NCBI RefSeq assembly: GCF_001748245.1
Contig: NZ_BDFO01000001.1
Location: 1 to 64,000, forward strand
Reading direction: 5' to 3'
Source of the DNA: Oligoflexus tunisiensis
GTDB taxonomy: Bacteria > Bdellovibrionota_B > Oligoflexia > Oligoflexales > Oligoflexaceae
DNA: 64,000 nucleotides
In this document: positions 33,207 to 41,347 of the stretch, one piece after another
How the letters are laid out: every line of letters starts with the position of its first letter
Position numbering within the stretch: position 1 is the first letter of the stretch
Translations under genes and position numbers: made by a program
The notes under the pieces: model-generated
What the model was told of the DNA's origin: nothing
The model's input: the letters and a program-made list of their open reading frames with translations, nothing else
Databases searched by the model: none

Positions 33207-34232
33207 ATGATGAAAAGGTTCTACAGAAATTTGAGCTCCATGGACATTGCCATCGACCTGGGTACATCAAAGACGGCAGTCTTCATCAAGGGCGAAGGGC
33301 GGGTCTACGAAGAACCCTCTGTCATCAGCTTTCGGGAGTACGGCCACAAAAAAGCGATTCTGGCCATCGGCGACGAGGCCTCCAAAATTCGCGGCAAGGA
33401 GCCGGTCGGCGTTGAAACCGTGCGCCCCCTGCACGGCGGCGTCATCGATCAGCTCGATGCCACCAAACTCATGCTTCGGGAGATTGCCCGGCGGACCAGG
33501 ATCGGCCGCTTCCTGAAAAAACCCCGCGTGCTGATCGGCGCGCCCTTCTGCATTTCCGATGTGGAGCGGCGGGCCGTTCTCGATGCGGCCAGTGTCTTTG
33601 AAACCTCGACCGTCAGAGTCGTGGAGGAACCCCTGGCCGCCGCGATTGGAGCGGATATCGACATTTCCGAGAGCGTGGCGAACATGATCGTCGATGTCGG
33701 CAGCGGCATCACCGAGGCTGTCGTCATCTCACTGGGCGGCATCGTGCATTCCGAATCCATCCGCGTCGGCGGTGATGCCATCACCGATGCGCTGGTCAAC
33801 TATTTTAGAAATCACTGCGATCTGATTGTTGGTGAACGCACCATTGAAAGCCTGAAACCCATGCTCTGCGATGTCTATGGCCAGGCCGAGGAGACAATCA
33901 CCGTCAAAGGCATCGATGTGCATTCCTATCTGCCCCAGACGCGCAAAATCACCTCGGGCCAGGTCAAGGATGCCATCCTCGGCCCTGTCAGCGCCATTCT
34001 TCGCACGATTCGCCTGACGCTGGAAAACACACCACCGACGCTGTCCGGCGACCTGATCGATCGCGGCATCATCCTTACCGGCGGTTCCGCTCTACTGAAA
34101 AACCTCAGCTGTCTGATCGAGGAGTCCTTCGGCATCCCCGTCCGCATCGCCAACGATTCAGCCGGCGCAACACTGCGGGGAACGGGCCGTATGCTGGAGG
34201 AGATGGAGGTTTTGCGGATGTTGCGCAGCTGA
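33207..34232 (+). CDS. mreB: MreB-family rod-shape actin homologue
   Basis: A 341-residue actin-fold ATPase. Phosphate 1 motif IAIDLGTSKTAVFI is at the N-terminus, phosphate 2 is NMIVDVGSGITEAVVI, and adenosine-binding is IILTGGSALL. These fit MreB, which organises cell-wall synthesis. The gene stands alone: mreC and mreD, usually downstream, are not here, and the sequence is fairly divergent (RTRIGRFLKKPRV, VHSYLPQTRK). It could be a second MreB-like paralog with a special role. The start ATG 33207 has GGGGGA upstream. The next gene is convergent. Confidence 0.82.
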   Translation: MMKRFYRNLSSMDIAIDLGTSKTAVFIKGEGRVYEEPSVISFREYGHKKAILAIGDEASKIRGKEPVGVETVRPLHGGVIDQLDATKLMLREIARRTRIGRFLKKPRVLIGAPFCISDVERRAVLDAASVFETSTVRVVEEPLAAAIGADIDISESVANMIVDVGSGITEAVVISLGGIVHSESIRVGGDAITDALVNYFRNHCDLIVGERTIESLKPMLCDVYGQAEETITVKGIDVHSYLPQTRKITSGQVKDAILGPVSAILRTIRLTLENTPPTLSGDLIDRGIILTGGSALLKNLSCLIEESFGIPVRIANDSAGATLRGTGRMLEEMEVLRMLRS

Positions 34233-34246
34233 GTCTGCGCGGCCCT

Positions 34247-35500
34247 TCATGGGATGATATGCCCGTGCTTCCGAAAATGTTTAAGGCGTTGGCGAACTTC
34301 ATGCTCAATGCGGGAGCCAATTGTAGCCATTGGCGCCTGCTCTTCAAGGGACGCTCTGACATCAGCCAGATGAGCTGCAATGGTTTCACTGATACGGGCC
34401 ATATTTTTCAGAAACTTGCCATCACGAACGCCGATGGATTTTTCAAGAATTTGAATGTCTGAGCGGCGTATGGCATCATAGCGCGTGGTGCTGCCGATCT
34501 TGAACGCGAAATCCGGACTAAACCTCCGCTCATAAACTGTTGTTGAGAGCAAGTCATAGAACGGAGCCAGTCTGATATTTTTTTCGTGGTAGAGCAGGCT
34601 GATATTCTTCGAATGCGAATCATTGTTTCCTATGATCAGGTTGAATGCGATCCAATCCAGAAAGGCTTCAAGATCCTTGATGGGCTGCGTACTGTGTTGG
34701 CGAATCAACTCGTAATTCCGTGTAATACCCGGGCCGCCGCGGTCCTCGTATTTCTGCCCGCTGGCTATTCCTTGTGCTTGACAGAAGTCCTCCTGATGGA
34801 TGCGTTTAACTGTTCTGCCTTGAGCCGTGCGATCAAAACGCTTGATGATCAGCAGCGCAGGCTTGGGAATCAGGACCACCTCCGGCACGGATAAGCCGAC
34901 CTTTTCAGCCAGTTTCATGCAAAAATATTCGTTGAAGACTGTTTGTGAATTTCTAAAGTCCAGATTCACCTTGGCTATGTGTGTGGATGGGGCACTTCCC
35001 GTTGCAACATGGACTTTTCCATCCTGGTACACTATACAAAACTTATCCTGAGCACCGGCCAGTGAAAATTTTGTGCCATAAGTAGCGGTCATGGACTGAT
35101 AGAGCTGCTGGCCGTCTTCAATGGCATCTTCAATGGTTTGTAGAGGAACTTCGATCAATTGACCAGCCTGGGACACGGCTTCTTCGTGCTCGGATATAAC
35201 AAAGGCTCCGGCTATGTCTTCACCAAACTCTTTCAGAAACTGGTAAGGGCTATCCTTGGGCAGCTTATACGCCTGTTCAATGGTCCGACGAATTTTTTCC
35301 TCCGGCAGAAGGTTTTCAAGAAATATGGCGGGACGTGGATGCAGATGAACCGCCTTCTGCAGAGGCAAAGAGAGTGACAGCGGAAAAGCTTCAGACCATT
35401 TGATCCAGGTCTCATCGTATTGAAACTCCAGCCGCAGGGATTCATCTGGTGTAAAGGCCCCCACCCGTTTTTTTTCATAAAACAGATAGAGCGGATTCAT
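34247..35500 (-). CDS. hipA: HipA-type serine/threonine kinase toxin
   Basis: HipA toxins phosphorylate targets such as glutamyl-tRNA synthetase and cause growth arrest. The 417-residue protein has the HipA N-terminal subdomain (MNPLYLFYEKKRVG), the ATP loop region SLAGAQDKF, the catalytic loop IIGNNDSHSKNISLLY with Asp, and the metal Asp in APFYDLLST. These residues look intact, so it is probably an active kinase. It follows hipB with a four-base ATGA overlap and is covered upstream by three hipB-type operators. The C-terminal 40 residues are basic. Confidence 0.88.
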   Translation of the reverse strand: MNPLYLFYEKKRVGAFTPDESLRLEFQYDETWIKWSEAFPLSLSLPLQKAVHLHPRPAIFLENLLPEEKIRRTIEQAYKLPKDSPYQFLKEFGEDIAGAFVISEHEEAVSQAGQLIEVPLQTIEDAIEDGQQLYQSMTATYGTKFSLAGAQDKFCIVYQDGKVHVATGSAPSTHIAKVNLDFRNSQTVFNEYFCMKLAEKVGLSVPEVVLIPKPALLIIKRFDRTAQGRTVKRIHQEDFCQAQGIASGQKYEDRGGPGITRNYELIRQHSTQPIKDLEAFLDWIAFNLIIGNNDSHSKNISLLYHEKNIRLAPFYDLLSTTVYERRFSPDFAFKIGSTTRYDAIRRSDIQILEKSIGVRDGKFLKNMARISETIAAHLADVRASLEEQAPMATIGSRIEHEVRQRLKHFRKHGHIIP

Positions 35501-35715
35501 GCATCACCATCGGTCTGACAGATGAGTTTGACGCCGAGCATCTCACATATTCTCAAAACTGTGGAAATCCTGGGTTCGGTCTGCCCCGATTCAATACGCA
35601 CAATACCAATGCGCTGCAAACCGGTGAAGTCGGCCAACTGCTCCTGCGTGACATGCTGTCTCTTGCGTGTTTCCCGAAGAAATTCGATGAGTTGGGCCGT
35701 GGTCTTGATATGCAT
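35497..35715 (-). CDS. hipB: HipB-type XRE antitoxin
   Basis: A 72-residue XRE helix-turn-helix antitoxin (HVTQEQLADFTGLQRIGIVRIESG). HipB neutralises HipA and represses its own operon by binding palindromes. The ATG at 35715 has GGGAGG five bases upstream. The four-base overlap with hipA ensures coupling. Three palindromes (GTATAC/GTATAG half-sites) lie within 130 bases upstream. The short tail after the HTH (about 15 residues) fits the degradable tail of HipB proteins. Confidence 0.85.
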   Translation of the reverse strand: MHIKTTAQLIEFLRETRKRQHVTQEQLADFTGLQRIGIVRIESGQTEPRISTVLRICEMLGVKLICQTDGDA

Positions 35716-35728
35716 ACGCGCCTCCCAT

Positions 35729-35744
35729 GTATACTTCAGTATAC
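35729..35744. promoter_or_regulatory. HipB operator O1 (candidate)
   Basis: GTATAC-TTCA-GTATAC, a perfect 6+4+6 palindrome, 14 bases before the hipB start. It is the proximal of three copies with the half-site GTATA(C/G). The other two are 50 and 101 bases further on, measured start to start. Confidence 0.8.
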
Positions 35745-35778
35745 TTTATCAGGCTTCAGGAGGGACCGGGTAAAGAAT

Positions 35779-35794
35779 GTATAGAATACTATAC
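35779..35794. promoter_or_regulatory. HipB operator O2 (candidate)
   Basis: GTATAG-AATA-CTATAC, a perfect palindrome of the same 6+4+6 form, 50 bases from O1 and 51 from O3. The equal spacing of close to five helix turns suggests binding on one DNA face. Confidence 0.8.
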
Positions 35795-35829
35795 TTCCGA
35801 GCGGGAAAGGCGGGATATCGGCCTAAAAT

Positions 35830-35845
35830 GTATAGTACGCTATAC
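35830..35845. promoter_or_regulatory. HipB operator O3 (candidate)
   Basis: GTATAG-TACG-CTATAC, the distal palindrome of the set, next to the end of gcvH. Half-sites are identical to those of O2. Cooperative repression or looping over O1-O3 is inferred. Confidence 0.8.
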
Positions 35846-35868
35846 AAAATCAGGCCGGTTGGACCGGC
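35845..35868 (-). terminator. Possible gcvH terminator
   Basis: On the minus strand GCCGGT-CCA-ACCGGC (35868-35854) is followed by CTGATTTTG. The stem is short and the T run only four bases, but it lies 12 bases after gcvH and would insulate hipBA. Confidence 0.45.
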
Positions 35869-35880
35869 GGCCCGGACAAT

Positions 35881-36261
35881 TCACTCTTCTTCCGCGATAT
35901 ACGACTCGTACTCTGACGCCGAGATCAGCTCGCCGTCTTCCTTCGCGTACTCAACCTGAATCAGCCAGCCTTTTTTATAAGGATCTTCCGCCAGACTTTC
36001 GAGGTTTTTGGTGGCATCGGCATTGACAGCCGATACCTTGCAGGTGATCGGCATATAGAGGTCCGACACCGTCTTGGTGGATTCGATGGTGCCAAAGGTT
36101 GAACCAGCCTTGAAAGTCTCACCCACTTTGGGGAGTTCCAGGTGAACCACGTCGCCCAGCTGCTCCAAAGCATAGCCCGTCACGCCGATGGTTGCTTTGC
36201 CGTTTTCAAGGCGGATCCACTCATGTTCACGGGTGTATTTCAGGTCCTTAGGAAATGACAT
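35881..36261 (-). CDS. gcvH: Glycine cleavage system H protein
   Basis: GcvH carries the lipoyl group that shuttles aminomethyl between P, T and L proteins. The 126-residue product has lipoyl Lys63 in GTIESTKTVSDLY, with the common ESxK(A/T) context. It follows gcvT by 39 bases on the same strand. gcvP lies about 6 kb downstream on this strand, separated by unrelated genes. The L protein gene is not in the window. Confidence 0.96.
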   Translation of the reverse strand: MSFPKDLKYTREHEWIRLENGKATIGVTGYALEQLGDVVHLELPKVGETFKAGSTFGTIESTKTVSDLYMPITCKVSAVNADATKNLESLAEDPYKKGWLIQVEYAKEDGELISASEYESYIAEEE

Positions 36262-36300
36262 TGTTTACCTCTTTCAAGCATGAAAATACGGCTCAGGCGA

Positions 36301-37410
36301 TCACTTAACCTGGGACGAATATAGGGGTCTTTTCACGATCTTCGCAACTTTTCTTTTGCCGCGTACATCAACGTCAAACGTGTCACCCGGCTGGCCGCCA
36401 TCCTTTTCAATCAGCGCCATGCCGCCCGCAAAGTTGAGCGTCGGCAGATGCGAACCGCTGGTCACGACACCGATCTTGCGATCGCCCTTATAAATATCCA
36501 TGCCGTGACGGGGAATTCCCTGCTCTTCCAGCTGGAAGGCCACCATTTTGCGTGCAGGAATTTTCCCAGCTTTTTGCGCTTCCATCTTTTCCTTGCCGAG
36601 GAAATCACCCTTTTCAAAACGCACAGCCCAGCCGATGCCCGCTTCGATCGGCGACACGGTTTCATCCATGTCATTGCCATAGAGCAGATAACAGGCTTCC
36701 AAACGCAGCGTATCCCGCGCGCCGAGGCCGATCGGTTTTGCTGGTGTTTTTTCGAGCAAAGTCACGAACGCCTGCTCAGCCACCGCGTTCGGCAGATAGA
36801 TTTCATAACCCCACTCGCCGGTGTAACCCGTGCGTGCGGTATAGCCCATCTGTCCGAAAAATTCCGTGGGCACGATATCGGTATATTTCAGCGCCTCGAC
36901 TTTCTTCTGATCATTCGGATTCAAAAGCGCTTTCAAACATTCCTGGCTCTTCGGCCCTTGAACGGCAATCTGCGCCCACTGCGGGGATTGATTGTCCAGT
37001 TTCACGTTGTTGCCGGCCTTGTGATCGACGAGCCACTGATAATCCTTGTCCGCATTCGAAGCATTCACGCAGAGCAGATAGGTGTCTTCCGCCAATCTGT
37101 ATATAATGAGGTCATCCACAAAGCCCGCGTCCGGCGTGGGCAGCGCACTGTACTGGCCATTGCCGATGCCGAGGCGGCTGACGTCGTTCACGGTGTGGAA
37201 CTGCAGAAATTTCAGAGCATCGGGGCCGGAAACGAAAATCTCACCCATGTGGGAGACATCAAAAATCCCGCAGCTTTCCCGCACGGTTTTATGTTCCGCG
37301 AGCACGCCTTCGTAACTGATGGGCATATCCCAGCCGCCAAATCCTGCTGTCTTCGCTTTCAGCTTTTTATGGATGGCGTATAACGGTGTGGTCTTGAGCT
37401 TTTCTTCCAT
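36301..37410 (-). CDS. gcvT: Glycine cleavage system T protein (aminomethyltransferase)
   Basis: GcvT transfers the methylene group from the lipoyl arm to tetrahydrofolate. The 369-residue sequence shows the family start TPLYAIHKKLKAKTAGFGGW, FDVSHMGEI and the RTGYTGEWGYEIY folate region. It is the first gene of a gcvT-gcvH unit. A likely promoter lies at 37433-37460, so close that no leader for a glycine riboswitch is available. The ATG at 37410 is preceded by GGGGCGCC. Confidence 0.96.
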   Translation of the reverse strand: MEEKLKTTPLYAIHKKLKAKTAGFGGWDMPISYEGVLAEHKTVRESCGIFDVSHMGEIFVSGPDALKFLQFHTVNDVSRLGIGNGQYSALPTPDAGFVDDLIIYRLAEDTYLLCVNASNADKDYQWLVDHKAGNNVKLDNQSPQWAQIAVQGPKSQECLKALLNPNDQKKVEALKYTDIVPTEFFGQMGYTARTGYTGEWGYEIYLPNAVAEQAFVTLLEKTPAKPIGLGARDTLRLEACYLLYGNDMDETVSPIEAGIGWAVRFEKGDFLGKEKMEAQKAGKIPARKMVAFQLEEQGIPRHGMDIYKGDRKIGVVTSGSHLPTLNFAGGMALIEKDGGQPGDTFDVDVRGKRKVAKIVKRPLYSSQVK

Positions 37411-37432
37411 ATTGGCGCCCCTATTTCTAACG

Positions 37433-37460
37433 ATTTTACCGAGGCCCCGAGGGTACTCAA
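37433..37460 (-). promoter_or_regulatory. Promoter of gcvT
   Basis: On the minus strand TTGAGT (37460-37455), 16 bases and TAAAAT (37438-37433) form a sigma-70-like promoter. The start would be about 15 bases before the gcvT ATG, so a leader RNA is excluded. Confidence 0.5.
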
Positions 37461-37564
37461 GCCGCCTGCGAAAGTCCAGAGCACACCGACGTCAGAGCAG
37501 TTGACTTGAGTCGCAAAAAAAGGTCTTGTCAGCCGGTCATTCGATCGAAGGAAAGGACTCTGGT

Positions 37565-38485
37565 ATGCACCCTTATCTTGACATACATCCCGAAGTAGCC
37601 CAGGCCAAAGCGGAAGGGCGCGCGGTCGTCGCCCTGGAATCGACGATCATCTCGCACGGCATGCCTTACCCGCAGAATGTGGCCACCGCGCGTGAGGTGG
37701 AAGCGATCATCCGATCGGAGGGAGCCGTGCCGGCCACGATTGGGATCATCAAGGGGCGGGTCAAGATCGGGCTCACCGAGGAGGAGCTGGAAAGCTTTGG
37801 ACAGAACCGTTCGGTGGAAAAAGTATCACGACGCGACTTTCCTCTTTTGGTTGCTCAAAAAATGGACGGAGCCACCACGGTCGCCGGAACGATGATCGCG
37901 GCGCAATGGGCCGGCATCCGGATTTTTGTGACCGGAGGATTGGGAGGCGTGCATCGCGGGGCTGCGGAGAGCTGGGATATTTCCGCGGATCTGACCGAAC
38001 TCATGCAAACGGATGTGTGCGTTATTTGTGCAGGCGTGAAGTCCATCCTGGATATACCGAAGACCCTCGAAGTCCTGGAAACATCGGGCGTCCCCGTGAT
38101 CGGATATGGCACGGATGAGTTCCCTGCGTTCTTCACGCGATCGAGTGGATGCCCTGTGCTGCAACGGGTTGATGACCTCGCGGCCCTGGCTGGCATCATC
38201 AGGACCAAGTATGAACTGGGTTTGAAGGGCGGCGTGGTCGTGGCGAACCCGATCCCTGCGGAACACGAGATTCCTGCTATCGAAATCGATAAGACTATCG
38301 AAGAGGCATTGAGTGACGCTCAACGTCAGGGGATTTCCGGCAAGGCTGTCACCCCGTTTTTGCTGAAAAACATTGTGGAGCGCACGCAGGGGAGAAGCTT
38401 GAAATCCAATATCGCCCTGGTGAAAAACAATGCGCGTGTGGGGGCGCGGCTGGCTGTAAGTGTGGCGGCAGGCGACGCTCGTTGA
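37565..38485 (+). CDS. psuG: Pseudouridine-5'-phosphate glycosidase
   Basis: PsuG cleaves pseudouridine 5'-phosphate to uracil and ribose 5-phosphate. The protein is 306 residues from ATG 37565, which has GGAAAGGA seven bases before it; the in-frame TTG at 37526 is less likely. Family stretches are ALESTIISHGMPYPQNV near the start and VTGGLGGVHRGAAESWD, with ISADLTEL, plus the C-terminal GRSLKSNIALVKNNARVGA. The kinase PsuK is not adjacent. The next gene begins 30 bases after its stop. Confidence 0.93.
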   Translation: MHPYLDIHPEVAQAKAEGRAVVALESTIISHGMPYPQNVATAREVEAIIRSEGAVPATIGIIKGRVKIGLTEEELESFGQNRSVEKVSRRDFPLLVAQKMDGATTVAGTMIAAQWAGIRIFVTGGLGGVHRGAAESWDISADLTELMQTDVCVICAGVKSILDIPKTLEVLETSGVPVIGYGTDEFPAFFTRSSGCPVLQRVDDLAALAGIIRTKYELGLKGGVVVANPIPAEHEIPAIEIDKTIEEALSDAQRQGISGKAVTPFLLKNIVERTQGRSLKSNIALVKNNARVGARLAVSVAAGDAR

Positions 38486-38515
38486 TCCGCCACAAGACTG
38501 CGCAAGGGAGAGGAC

Positions 38516-38878
38516 ATGGAAATTCGGATCTTTGAGCGGAATGGTCAGACTTTTGGCGAGCTTGTTTCAGATGACCTGCAGTTAAAAGAAGCCCAGGACA
38601 TTCTCGACATCATGGCGACAGCCAGCTACGACGGTTGCCAGAATCTCATCATTCATGAAAAAAATTTTGATCCGGATTTTTTCGACCTGAAAACCAGGAT
38701 CGCAGGTGAAATTCTGCAGAAGTTCTCAAATTACCGCATGCGACTCGCCATCGTCGGTTCGTTCGACAAATATGAAAGCCAAAGCCTTCGCGATTTTATC
38801 GTGGAATGCAATCGAGGCAGGACAGTTTTCTTTGTTGACGATATTGATGCTGCTGTGAAGAAATTGTCTCAAGCTTGA
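38516..38878 (+). CDS. DUF4180 protein
   Basis: A 120-residue protein of the DUF4180 family, function unknown; it probably acts in the cytoplasm. Seen: IRFERNG-like start (MEIRIFERNG), the middle DILDIMATASYDGCQNLIIH and FVDDIDAAVKKL at the end. It has no signal peptide. The RBS GGGAGAGG precedes ATG 38516. It lies between psuG and a convergent envelope gene and may be cotranscribed with psuG. Confidence 0.75.
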   Translation: MEIRIFERNGQTFGELVSDDLQLKEAQDILDIMATASYDGCQNLIIHEKNFDPDFFDLKTRIAGEILQKFSNYRMRLAIVGSFDKYESQSLRDFIVECNRGRTVFFVDDIDAAVKKLSQA

Positions 38879-38890
38879 AATTCGGGGGCC

Positions 38891-39532
38891 TTAGAGCCAC
38901 TTGATCCGCAAACCAGCCAGGATGAAACCAATTTGAAACGCCGAGGTTTTGGCCCCGTTCGCTTCCCCGCTCTTATTGCGAATGAAGGCGCCTCCGAAAT
39001 AGCGAAGATTTCGCGCCAGGGGATAGACAATCGTCTCGGATATTTTAATGGACGTTTCACTCGACTTGGAATCCGGGTTGGGTGGATTTTTATCGGTTCG
39101 GCTGCTTAAGGAAAAGCTCGCCCCATGTTCGAGATCCAGGGATCCCCAGGACGTGTAATATACACCCCAGCCGCCAAATAACGTGGAATCTGAGCTGGCC
39201 GTCTGATTCAAGCCAATATCCGCACCGAGTTCGATGTCATTGGTGATCATGTAGCCAATGGAGACAAAGTGATTCCCATCATCAAAGGGGAAAATGTAGA
39301 GGCCGATTTTCCCGTGCGTGATACCGATGAAACCATCATCGAGCGCCTGAGTGGTCAGTTCATTAACCTTCTCTGAAGCCCCATTGGCCTCAACGGTACT
39401 CGTCGTATATTTCAAAACGGGAAGCTGAAGCGAAAACCTGGCAGGACGTGGTTTGGTCGGAACCTGACTCTGTGCCTGTGCGATGGCAGAGGCCAGAAGC
39501 ATGAAAACTATGATGATCAGGTTCTGTTTCAT
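38891..39532 (-). CDS. Putative outer-membrane protein
   Basis: With ATG 39532 the protein has 213 residues and a signal peptide (NLIIIVFMLLASAIAQA). The mature part alternates aromatic/aliphatic and polar residues in strands (GFIGITHGKIGLYIFPF, HFVSIGYMITNDIELGADIGL, FGGWGVYYTSWGSLDLEHG) as in small beta-barrels, and ends KWL. No family is recognised. The frame is open further upstream (to 39790), but without signal or RBS. It resembles, without close similarity, the barrel gene at 13276-14352. Confidence 0.6.
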   Translation of the reverse strand: MKQNLIIIVFMLLASAIAQAQSQVPTKPRPARFSLQLPVLKYTTSTVEANGASEKVNELTTQALDDGFIGITHGKIGLYIFPFDDGNHFVSIGYMITNDIELGADIGLNQTASSDSTLFGGWGVYYTSWGSLDLEHGASFSLSSRTDKNPPNPDSKSSETSIKISETIVYPLARNLRYFGGAFIRNKSGEANGAKTSAFQIGFILAGLRIKWL

Positions 39533-39948
39533 GGTGGTTCTCGCTCTGTATTTCAGAGCTTTATCGGCTAATCTTACTAAAAGGATAAGAATGCCAAGAA
39601 CTGCATTAATATCAATAAATTGCAGGTATTTTGCATCCGGCAGTCGGTATTTATATAGTCCGTTGGGAGGGGATTCGGAGAGGCGGTCGGTTCGGGTTGG
39701 GGCTTTCTTGATAACAACGCGCGGGCTTTCACTTACGACAAAATTTTCGCTTTGAACTTTCACCCGTTGTGCATAAGGTAGGCGCAACATTTGGCTTTTG
39801 GTGGAAGCCGGAGCGCCAACTCCAGCTTCCTGAAACTACGGAGCCTGACAATCGCAAAAAAGCGGACCCCGCCGTTCCGTTCGACGGATCATAGGCGACT
39901 TGCATCCGCTTTTCAATGTCAGCGTCTCCCTCATGGAATGAGGGACTC
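39533..39948. other. Intergenic region with hairpin
   Basis: Holds the upstream region of the envelope gene (minus) and the leader of the HTH gene (plus). A/T-rich around 39580-39660. An ATG at 39916 in frame with the HTH gene is a less likely start. CCTCATGGAATGAGG at 39929-39943 is a short hairpin just before the RBS of that gene. No other gene seen. Confidence 0.35.
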
Positions 39949-40941
39949 ATGTCAAACGCGCAGCTTTCTTATAACTCCCCGGATCATCCAGTATTTTCAG
40001 GCGGTCGCTACCTCAGAGCGTTCGATCATTTGCATGACATCGATCATTATGAACACAGCATCCTGACCTATCTAGGCTCTCTGATGCCCTTCGACAAAGG
40101 CTTTATCGACCATCCGGCTTTCCCTTCCATAGCCACGATTGCCCGTTCCACAAAAATTAGCGAATCCACGGTTCGCAAAAAACTCCGCTCACTCGAATCC
40201 AAGAACTATCTCAAAACCAAAACCGTGCGGTTTCTCAACACACAAGGCAAGTTCCAGCAAAGCTCCAACGACTACTCTTTCACCACCCAGGCCTTCGATA
40301 CTTACACCGACGTCCTGGCTTCCCGAAACCAGATCAAAAGCATCCGCAGGCGTTCGAGTCTCACTCTCATCCACACCCCTCCCCTCTCCTCACAAGGCCC
40401 CTCCCCCCGCGGTTCCCGTACCACCCCCCATCGCGAGCCGTTGCCTAATTCCTTGAAGGACCACCCGAAAGATAATCCCAAGTCCACAGCTTCCTGTTCC
40501 GATGACCGTGACATCTTCACGATGAAGTCTGAAGTGGATCGGATTGTTGAGGTCTGGGAGGATGTAACAAAGAAGCCTGTTACCAAAGGACAGAAGGAAA
40601 CTTTTCTTCAGCAATATGTCCGTATTCGTGGGCATGAGATTTTTTATATGGAACGTCTGCTTAGGCTGGCGTCGGATTCGTATCTGCTGGGTCGGGCTCA
40701 TAGTATCAATTTCCTTTTTTCAGGCTTCGACATGGCTGAGAAAGACAAACGGGATATCACTCAGAAAGTGGATCAAGCCCTGTCCATGGCAAACAGCCAG
40801 GCCGAGATTCAGGAAATCATGGATCAGATTCCCTCGTTTGTTGTGAAGAAGTCTCACAACTATATCGAGCCGTGGCCCTCGCTTATGGCTGAGTTGTTTC
40901 AGTACCCCTTTGCAGTGCATGGTCAAGGTATAACTCATTGA
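39949..40941 (+). CDS. Winged-helix protein, replication-initiator-like
   Basis: A 330-residue protein. The N-terminal part carries a helix-turn-helix of the HTH_36 type (about 50-90: FPSIATIARSTKISESTVRK) as in plasmid and phage replication proteins and in regulators. A Ser/Pro-rich stretch (about 125-175) and a helical C-terminal part follow. RBS GAGGG precedes ATG 39949; an upstream ATG at 39916 is possible. The gene neighbours a toxin-antitoxin locus, so this spot may be a remnant of a mobile element. The function is not established. Confidence 0.6.
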   Translation: MSNAQLSYNSPDHPVFSGGRYLRAFDHLHDIDHYEHSILTYLGSLMPFDKGFIDHPAFPSIATIARSTKISESTVRKKLRSLESKNYLKTKTVRFLNTQGKFQQSSNDYSFTTQAFDTYTDVLASRNQIKSIRRRSSLTLIHTPPLSSQGPSPRGSRTTPHREPLPNSLKDHPKDNPKSTASCSDDRDIFTMKSEVDRIVEVWEDVTKKPVTKGQKETFLQQYVRIRGHEIFYMERLLRLASDSYLLGRAHSINFLFSGFDMAEKDKRDITQKVDQALSMANSQAEIQEIMDQIPSFVVKKSHNYIEPWPSLMAELFQYPFAVHGQGITH

Positions 40942-40968
40942 ATTTAGAATAGAAGAACGACTTTTTAA

Positions 40969-40983
40969 TGGTCATAGTGACCA
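40969..40983. promoter_or_regulatory. Palindrome upstream of toxin-antitoxin locus (1)
   Basis: TGGTCA-TAG-TGACCA, a perfect 6+3+6 palindrome, 33 bases (centre to centre) from the second one at 41001-41017. It lies in the only region that can hold the promoter of the locus. Confidence 0.5.
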
Positions 40984-41000
40984 CATTAAGTACAGTTTAA

Positions 41001-41017
41001 AGTTGTATTAGACAACT
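41001..41017. promoter_or_regulatory. Palindrome upstream of toxin-antitoxin locus (2)
   Basis: AGTTGT-ATTAG-ACAACT, a perfect 6+5+6 palindrome, 23 bases before the toxin ATG. As autoregulation by the antitoxin is the rule, it is a candidate operator. Confidence 0.5.
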
Positions 41018-41040
41018 TCCGAAAAGGGGGATATGTTGGG

Positions 41041-41347
41041 ATGAAGCTAAAAGAGGCTCGACAACTCTTCAATCTGCTTCGAGTCCGAAACGCAATAGAA
41101 ATACGGCGTCACGCCTGGAAGGATCATCCGGAAAGAGGATTTTCTCCACTGGAACTGGTCCGCCTCATCAAGAGCAAAGGCGTCCTTCAATTATAATCGT
41201 TACCCAACGGCCTTGCCCAGCTCGTATCTTTGGCTTTGCAAGGACGATGAGGGCCGAAAAACTGAGATCGCAATACTTTTTGAGCGCAATGATTCAGGTC
41301 AATTAATAATGGTGGTTCACGCCTATCGAGACGTGAGGGAAAAATAA
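41041..41347 (+). pseudogene. Frameshifted DUF4258-like toxin
   Basis: The first 51 codons (ATG 41041 to TAA 41196) give RRHAWKDHPERGFSPLELVR, with the H...RGxS pattern of DUF4258-type toxins. From 41192 the next frame gives a natural continuation (YLWLCKDDEGRKTEIAILFE, ending MVVHAYRDVREK), stopping at 41345-41347. Together they make a toxin of about 100 residues, and the second half ends TAATG, overlapping the antitoxin start by one base. A one-base insertion near 41190 (or a +1 recoding site) breaks the gene. GGGGG at 41026-41030 is the RBS. Family is inferred by pattern only. Confidence 0.6.

Noticed and set aside
37411..37564. Glycine riboswitch before gcvT.
   Set aside because: The promoter found at 37433-37460 leaves about 15 bases of leader, and no conserved glycine-aptamer motifs were seen.
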